Of a stretch of 26,337 bases of DNA, positions 1 through 7,400 are shown piece by piece. Position 1 is the first letter of the stretch. Every line of letters begins with the position of its first letter. Made by a program: the position numbers and the translations under genes. The stretch lies in NCBI GenBank assembly GCA_010279815.1, contig QEOQ01000455.1:145578-171914 (forward strand). Direction: 5' to 3'. The DNA comes from Brachionus plicatilis (Eukaryota > Rotifera > Eurotatoria > Ploima > Brachionidae). A model generated the notes under the pieces. It was given only the letters and a program-made list of their open reading frames with translations, made no database searches and was not told where the DNA came from.

Positions 1-69
1 ACTTCTCTGAAAGCCTTTCATTATTTCTCCTTTTAAATAATTTAATAGAATATTTTTTAATTATTAAAA

Positions 70-748
70 GGGTCTACCTAGTCCCCACAAACAAAAACTG
101 TCACCCATAGATCAAAAACTTTTTCCCACAAAAAAAAAATTTTCAGCACATAAAATAAAAAACTTCTAAGCACAAATTTTTCATAAATTTTCAAAACTGT
201 TAAACACAAAAAAAAACATTCTTAGCAAAATTTTTTATAATATCTATTAAAAACTGCCACTAAATATTTAATACAATAAAATCCATATGATTTTACGTTA
301 TATAAAAAATATCCGAATTTTAGGAGATTAAAAAATTAAAAAAAATAAAACAAAAAAAAAGAAAAATGACAATTCATTGAATGATGCAGGGCCAATGAGA
401 ATCCGACTAATTTGTTAATAAACCTAAAAAAGGTCGTCCAAAATTAGCTGGTTTTCCTTAAAATAGATTTTAATTTAATTATTTTATTAATTTAATAGTT
501 AATTTTTTTCAAATAATTTTATAATCACTATCTGAAAAAATCATATAACAAATTTATTAAATTTTTTGCACCAAAAAAAATTTGTGTTAACCAGTTATTT
601 GGTTAACTATGTAAAAATTATTTTTTTTTGAATTCGGCACAAAAAAATTGTGTTTTGTACAGATTTGTGTTAAAAAGTTTTTGGTTTGTGGTGAAAAGTT
701 TTTAGTTTTTGGGGAACAGTTTTATAATTGTGAGGAATCATTTATCTC
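70..748. mobile_element. Non-autonomous long-TIR DNA element (MITE-like), diverged
   Basis: The two ends are imperfect inverted copies of each other. The left end (about 70-190) carries CCCCACAA, AAAACTGT, AAAAACTTTTTCCCACAAA. Read as reverse complement, the right end (about 748-650) carries TCCTCACAA, AAAACTGT, AAAAACTTTTCACCACAAA in the same order. A 9-bp direct repeat TTATTAAAA flanks it (61-69 and 749-757) and could be the target-site duplication, although an AT-rich 9-mer is weak evidence here. The interior has no convincing transposase. Long inverted ends starting with G and a 9-bp duplication would suit a Mutator-like (MULE) derivative; this is an inference. Confidence 0.4.
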
Positions 749-920
749 TTATTAAAACAATAAAATTTAAACAGCAAAATGTTTTGCTCGAAAGAAATTC
801 CACCGAAATAGTTGACTGTTTCATCTACAAAAATATAATTTTTAAAATTTAAATTTATGCTTCTTTTTTTTTATATATTTTTAATTTTTTCCACAAATCT
901 CACATTACCTTTTATTTTAG

Positions 921-1177
921 GTATAGCAGTTGATTCTTTGAGCAAATTACACGAATTAAAACACTTGTCTTACACTGATTATATCAAGAAAATTTATGAC
1001 AATACCATGCCACTAAATAAGTACTTGAGTCCAAGATTTCAAGATAAACCAGAAGAAGAAAATATCAGAGCAATTAAACAGTGCGCAGAAATTGAAATGG
1101 ATGAAAACAAATCGATTGAACAGTCAAGTGACAAAAATGACATTGAAGCATTAAATGTTGAAAAGTGCGGAACTTGA
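921..1177 (+). CDS. 3'-terminal exon of an unidentified gene (partial)
   Basis: An open frame begins after a good 3' splice site (pyrimidine-rich tract ending TTTTATTTTAG at 911-920) and runs 85 codons to a TGA at 1175-1177. The upstream ATG at 857 would give only a low-complexity Leu/Phe stretch over the intron tract, so I read 921 as an exon start, with earlier exons before the window or unrecognised. The segment contains HLSYTDYIKKIYDN and LNKYLSPRFQ, then an acidic, Glu/Asp/Lys-rich tail ending in CGT. Base composition is less AT-rich than the flanks and AATAAAAAG follows at about 1218. I do not recognise the family. It is probably a cytosolic protein tail, with no signal peptide or membrane segment in this exon. 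Confidence 0.45.
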
Positions 1178-1880
1178 TTTTCTTTCAGTCATTTTCAACG
1201 TGTTACTTAAATATTTTAATAAAAAGATTTCAGGTTCAATTTGATTTTTAAATTTTAAACATTAGCTCTACTTTAAAATCAAGTTTTTAGTTTCAATGCA
1301 ACATTAAATCTTTTCCCAAAGATTAGAATAAAATTACCATTTTTCTTTAAATCCAATTTCCAACGCTGGATCAAATGCACCATTTAATATTTTGTTGGTA
1401 GCAGCTAATTATATTCTTTCGTAACTAATTTTAATCAGATCTGCGCAAAAGTCAGAAAAAACATTCATTTTAAAGACTTCCCAAGTAAAAATTTTGGCAG
1501 AAATTTTATAAAATAATTTCGAGATTTTGACTTCGAATTATTTGTGTAGTTTTTGGCTAAAAATTTTGAAAAATTTTCGGAAACTCATTTCGAAATTTTT
1601 TTGAAAGCTTATTTCGAATTTTTTAGGAAAAACTTTAAAATTTACACTATTATTTAATGCAAAATTTAATCTAAAGTATCGAATAAAGTTGGACTAGAAA
1701 ATAAAAGTTTTTATAAAAATTACAGAATTTATTTATTTAATCAATTGTATTAAAATTTTTTTAAAAGTATATAAAAAAATAAATTACATTAACAAAACGC
1801 CATAGGAACATTAAACACAAAAAAAAACTTCTTTATTAAATTCGATAAAGTAAAAAATTTTATTTTCCTTTTCATCTCTA
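1178..1880. other. AT-rich spacer with a repeat fragment
   Basis: No gene is clear. At 1436-1500 there is a left-end fragment of the hAT-like repeat seen at 6040 (CAGATCTGCGCAAAAGTCAG, compare CAGTCTTGCGCAAAAGTCAG); no matching right end was found. A short antisense exon-like stretch at 1334-1404 is described under findings. The rest is poly-A/T-rich sequence. Confidence 0.4.
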
Positions 1881-3958
1881 CAGTTTTTTGATTCGTCATA
1901 TGATTCACTCGAAGAATCAGACACCAAATTTAACAATTCTAGACCATTTTTTTTTCATGTAAACTCGGCTCTTTTTACACACTTGACGTGCTTATAATAG
2001 GAACTCAAAGTTAGTTAGATGTATCTCTTTAGTTGCTAGAAACTTTTAAAAAATGCTTAAAATTTTTATTCATAAAAAGAATTTTTAAGTTAAATTACCT
2101 CTTCCTACTTGAATAATATTATGAAATTTTTTTCTCATGGACCTAGCATTGTGCGATCCCCATTTAACCTATCAGGTATCAAAGCTGTTAAGAGTTATTT
2201 AAAAATTAAGAGGTTACGTTTTTTAGATTCTATTGACACCATGATAGTTTGATCTTTAATTTTCTTCGCAGTAGGACAACGACTTAACAAAGGTAATTAA
2301 ATATGCCGAAACGCATTCAAAGAACAAAGCTCACAAAGAGTTTAAAGTAAGCCATAAGCAAATAAGAATGTGGATGACGAACAAAGACAAAATCTTGGCC
2401 TAGCCTAATAGAGTCTCAAGAGCAAGAGTTCAAAAACATAACACTGCTTTGTATCCAAGTTTGGAAATAATTTAAAATCATGGGTGATTGAACAAAGATT
2501 ACTAGGTTATATTGTTGATGGTAAAACAATTAAACAACAGGCATTAGATTTTGCAAAGCGAGATTCACTAAACTTCAAAGCATCAAATGGATGGTTTTCT
2601 AGATTTTTAAAACGATCAAACTTTGTGCTAAGGCGAATTACAACTAGTGGAAGAGAACTTCTACGCAATTCTAAAGACGAAGTAATCGAATTCATCAATA
2701 AATGTAGATTAGAGTTAAGTAACGTGCAATCATGTTCCATTATTAACATGGATGAAACCAGCATATACTTAGATTCATGCAGTAACTATACGTACGATCA
2801 GGCTGGTGCAAAAAGAGTTTCAACTACTACGTCTGGAAACGAAAAAACTAGAATGTCTGTGTGCTTTGCTGCTTCTGCCACTGGCTATAAATTTAAACCT
2901 CTGATTATAGTTCCAAGAGTGAAACCTTTGAAAGATTTTGAACCGCCAAGTAACGTTGTGGTAGTTTATCACAAATCTGGAACTTTTAATGAGCATGTGA
3001 TTAGCGATGAAGTTTTAAAAAGGTGTATAATCCCTAAAATCGCTTCCAAAGATTTGAGAAATCCAACTTTGATCATGGACCAAGCGCCTTGTCATTGCAC
3101 AAATAAAGTGAAAAATACTCTTGCTTAGAACAACATCAAACATATTTATGTCCCAAAAAGATTCACAAATTTGTTGCAGCCTGCTGACGTTAGTTGGATG
3201 CGTCCATTAAAGAAAGCCTATCATGATAAATGGCAAAATTGACTTATAAATGCGGAAAAAAGTTTTACTTCAGCTGATAATTTAAGATCACCTGGCTATG
3301 CACAAGTAATTGTTTGGATAAGTGTAATATGGGAACAATTAGATCAAAATATTATTAGGGACTCATTTGATCGATTTGGCATTACATCATCAAAAATGTA
3401 TGATTTTCACACTTAGCTTCAAGCTTTTATAGAAAAAAATCAAGTTGACATGATTGAAGATTATGACCAATCAGATGAGATTGAAAGCTTTTTCAACAAT
3501 AATGATTACAGTGACGTTAATTTGGATACTGATTCAAATGAAGAAACTGATTTTGATAATTATTAATATCTTTCAATTGTATATTTATTGTATTTTATGT
3601 GTTTTAAATCCATTTTTTTAGATAAAATTTAGCAGATAGTTTAATTTAAAAAAAATTCATGTTAATAAAATACTTAATGTAAATATAATAATTGTTTCAT
3701 ATAATATTCTTACCATGTTTCAGATAGTTTCCCATGGAAATTAGAAATTAAAAAAATATTGAGTTTCATAAAATACCCCATATGATATTAAAACGTGTTT
3801 TCTTTAGTTTCCAGGGGACATTAAGTGAGGAAATACGGTACTCGATTTTTTTATAAAGAGGACTTCGTTGTATCAAAGAAAATTAGCAATCTTTTTTCTT
3901 TATAAAAAATCGGTTCCTGGGTTCTTATTCGTAATATGGAGGATTTCGTTATAGACTG
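1881..3958 (+). mobile_element. Decayed pogo/Tigger-type (Tc1/mariner superfamily) transposon
   Basis: The right end is clear: on the minus strand the element starts CAGTCTATAACGAAATCCTC immediately after a TA (3959-3960). Pogo-group elements start with CAGT and insert at TA. The terminal region repeats the phrase GAGGACTTCGTTGTAT / GGAGGATTTCGTTATAG and contains a 15-16 bp inverted pair (CGATTTTTTTATAAAG at about 3844 and CTTTATAAAAAATCG at about 3898). The left end is less certain: TACAGT at 1879-1884 is followed by diverged sequence. The implied length, about 2.08 kb, is typical of a full-length pogo element. A broken transposase lies inside. Confidence 0.6.
2281..3566 (+). pseudogene. Pogo/Tigger-like transposase with CENP-B-type HTH and DDE_1 domain, inactivated
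   Basis: The intact enzyme would bind transposon ends and cut and paste them. The first helix-turn-helix is readable at about 2293-2400 (HSKNKAHKEFKVSHKQIRMW). It ends in a stop and is one frame away from the rest; the shift lies near 2463-2467. The main frame (2463-3566) has a CENP-B-like HTH (KASNGWFSRFLKR) and a DDE_1 core: first Asp in NMDETSIYLD, second Asp in LIMDQAPCH, third in LLQPADVSWM. In-frame stops TAG at 3126, TGA at 3240 and TAG at 3414 break it, and the end is an acidic tail typical of this family. It cannot make full-length protein. The frame shift and three stops are consistent with neutral decay. Confidence 0.85.
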
Positions 3959-4464
3959 TATTAGAAACATTATTTTTTTTGCGGTATCCAATGACACATA
4001 GAATTGTCTGACTAGCTTCAATTATTTTCCTCCAAGTTGTAAAAAACCATTTAAAGATGATATCGCACTTTTTTCAAAAATAAATTTTTCAAAATCATTT
4101 TTTTTTAGATTTTCAAATTAACAAAAAAAAATTCCAAACTCATTGTCCACTTATTTAGCAAATCAAACTTAACTTTTGTGCAATTTTTCTCTTCCAAATC
4201 TGCCATTGCATCAGGCTAATTAATTTGAGAAAAAAATGGGAGGCCTGCACCAACTGCACCTTACCTTTTTTAAAGCAAAAAAATTGAGAGAATGGTGTAT
4301 CCAAAAATAAAAAAATGCTCCTTGTTGAACACAGCGTTCAAATGCAATACATGTAAAGAAACAAATTCGCATAAAATATAAATCAAAATAAATTCTAATC
4401 TATCTAGTGAATATGATTAAATTTGAGAACAATCGTTACTCTACAAAGGAAGAAATAGAACATA
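3567..4464. other. Element 3' end and upstream region of malic enzyme
   Basis: The first 390 bases are the 3' part of the pogo element, including AATAAA-like words and the inverted end. From 3961 to 4464 lies the spacer upstream of the malic enzyme. It holds no assigned gene, but has an open minus-strand stretch (4067-3961) and a minus-strand ATG context at 4206 (see findings), and a short upstream ORF beginning at 4413. A 3' splice-like CTATCTAG at about 4400-4407 could end a 5' UTR intron. Confidence 0.4.
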
Positions 4465-4487
4465 ATGTTGAGAATAAATGCGTCTAG
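4413..4487 (+). promoter_or_regulatory. Short upstream ORF overlapping the malic enzyme start
   Basis: An ATG at 4413 opens a 24-codon frame that ends with TAG at 4485-4487, past the malic enzyme ATG at 4465 and in a different frame. If the mRNA begins upstream of 4413, ribosomes that start here would read through the main start codon, which would lower malic enzyme translation. Whether the transcript includes it is unknown. Confidence 0.3.
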
Positions 4488-7400
4488 TGTAAGACTGATT
4501 AGCAAGTCGTTGAATGTCCAGAGTGTCAAGGCTGTAAAAAACATAGCCATTGACGACAAAGACCGTTTGTCCAAGCCGCGCTCCCAAATAAAAGGCGTTG
4601 AACTACTCCGCAATCCAAGTCTTTACAAAGGCATGGCGTTCACTGTCGAAGAGCGTCAACTGCTCGGCATTCATGGTCTCCTGCCCCCGGCCGTATTGTC
4701 CCAGCAAGTGCAGTGTCACAGAATAATGGAGAATTTTAGGCGCGAAAAAGACGATCTCAGCCGCTACATAGCCCTCACTAATTTACAGTACAGAAATGAA
4801 AAGCTCTTTTACAAAGTCCTAATTGACAATTTAGAACTGCTCATGCCTATTGTGTACACTCCAACTGTTGGTCTGGCTTGTCAAAAATACGGCATTGCTT
4901 TCAGAAGATCCAAAGGCCTGTACATAACCATCCACGACAAAGGCCACATCTATGACGTTCTCTGCAACTGGCCGGAGTCAGTTGTCAAGGCCATAGTGGT
5001 GACAGATGGCGAGCGCATATTGGGCCTGGGCGACCTCGGCTGCTACGGCATGGGCATACCAATCGGCAAGCTTTCCTTGTACACAGCGCTCGCCGGCATC
5101 TATCCCACTCACTGCTTGCCCATCATGCTTGACGTTGGCACCAACAACCAACAATTGCTCGACGACCCGCTCTACATAGGTCTGAGACAAAAACGCGTCA
5201 CTGGTAAAGTGTACGAAGAGTTCATGGACGAGTTCATGGACGCAGTGGTGGCCCGCTTCGGCTACAATTGCCTCATACAATTCGAGGACTTTGCGTCCCA
5301 CAATGCCTACAAATTCCTCGAAAAGTATCAGGAAAATTACTGTATGTTCAATGACGACATACAGGGCACAGCGGCAGTGGCATTGGCCGGCCTAATGACC
5401 AGTCTAAGAGTGACCGGTACTCCGCTGGAGGAGAACAAAATTTTGTTTGTAGGAGCGGGACAGGCGGCGTGCGGCATAGCCGACTTGGTCGCCTTGGCCA
5501 TCAGTCGCAAAGCTAACATAACATTTGAGCAGGCGTGTTCCCGCATTTACATGTTCGATGTGGACGGTCTTTTGGTCGAGGACCGGCCCGAGGGTCAGCT
5601 GGACGGCCCCAAGAACAAGTACACCAAGCAGAGTTTGAGGCCGACCAAAAATTTGTCCGATGCTGTCGAGCAAATAAAGCCCACTGCGTTGATCGGAGCG
5701 ACTGGTGTCGGAGGCATATTCACCGAGAGTGTGATCAGAAAAATGGGCCAGCTGAATGAAAGACCGGTGATATTTGCGCTTAGCAACCCGACACATAAAG
5801 CCGAGTGCACGGCCCAACAGGCCTATGAGTTCACCGATGGACGCTGTTTGTTCTCAAGTGGCAGCCCATTCAAGCCCGTAGAGCTCAACGGAAAAACTTA
5901 TGTACCCGGCCAGGGCAATAATAGCTACATATTTCCTGGTGTCGCTCTGGCCACTACTGTTTTTCAGTCCAAACACATTGATGAAGAGGTCTTTTTGATT
6001 GCTGCTCGGGTAAGTAAATTTTCTATTTTATTATTTAAACAGTCTTGCGCAAAAGTCAGAAAAAAAAGTCATTTTTTAAAATTCTTTTCAAAGTCTTCTA
6101 AAAATTTTAAATTTACAATTTTTTTTTTTCAAAAAAAAGTTTTTTAACTTGACTTGAAATTTTTTTTCTGAAAAAAGTCATTTCAAACACTTTGAAATAA
6201 AAATGGCCGCCTTAATAACTACATGGAACGGCAAAAAATTCTTGTGGCCGCCTTAATAATTACATGGAACGGCAAAAAATTCATGTGGCCGCCTTAATAA
6301 CTACATGGAACGGCAAAAAATTCATGTGGCCGCCTTAATAACTACATGGAACGGCAAAAAATTCATGTGACCGCTTTAATAACTACATGGAACGGCAAAA
6401 GACTTATTTAAAAAAAAAATTTTTCAAGTCAAGTCAAAATACTTTTTTTGAAAAAAAAATTTCAAGTCAAAAAATTTCTCTTCGAACTTGCCTAGGACTT
6501 GAGGACTTGACTTGCCTTTGGCTTTATGACTTTTCAACAACTCTGTCTTTAAATTAATTAAATTAAAAGAAAAGTTTTTTTTTTATTTTTGTGTCAATTT
6601 TTTCTTTAAAAATCTTACAGTGCTTTTATAAAAAGGTCCAGAATGGACTGAATTGCGTATTCTTACATAATTTTGCATTATTTTTAGGCAAACATTTCGA
6701 TCCATAGAAAATATTTTTATAGAAATTATTCGTAGAAAAAAATCACACTTTTTATTGAAAAATTTTTTTCTTATTTTTATTTTTTTTTAAATATTTTTCC
6801 AAAAGTCCAAGTCCGAGCTTAAAAATTTTTGAATACTGAAGATTGATGACATTTACAGTGGTGATTTTAAAAGAGTATTTTACGAAAAATTACGTAAATT
6901 TAAAAATTTAAAAATTCAAAATAATTTAAGAAAGTTTTTTTTTAAAACAATTTAAAAATAACTATTTTTTTAACCAATTTATGAAAAAATGAAACATTTT
7001 TTTTCAAAAATTTTGAATTTTGAATTTTACCAAATTTTACCAATATTATCTCAAAATCCTGAAAATTTACGTAATTTTTCGTAAAATAACTCTTTTTCAC
7101 TTTTCGGATTTTACGTTAATTTACGTAAAATGTGGTAAAATTTGTTTAATTCACGGTATTTTACGTAATTTTTCGAAAAATACTGTTCACCAATCACCAC
7201 TGTATGCTAAAATTTCAAGAAAATTTTGATATATGGCAAATCTATTGCATTAGACAACCCAAGAGCAAATGTAAAAAAAAATTTTCAAGTCTGGACTAAA
7301 AAATTACCGTAAACTCGTGTTTACGACTCTATCCAACCTTTTTTCTTTTAGAGTTGATTTCATCGTTTTTATGTTATAACAAATAAAATTTAATTTGCTA

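Noticed and set aside
414..461. AT-hook-like peptide (KPKKGRPKLAGFP) on the plus strand
   Set aside because: Only 16 codons between stops inside a transposon-like element, no splice sites to join it to anything.
5404..5817. 137-codon minus-strand ORF inside the malic enzyme exon
   Set aside because: Antisense shadow of a conserved coding exon; the sense frame explains the sequence fully.
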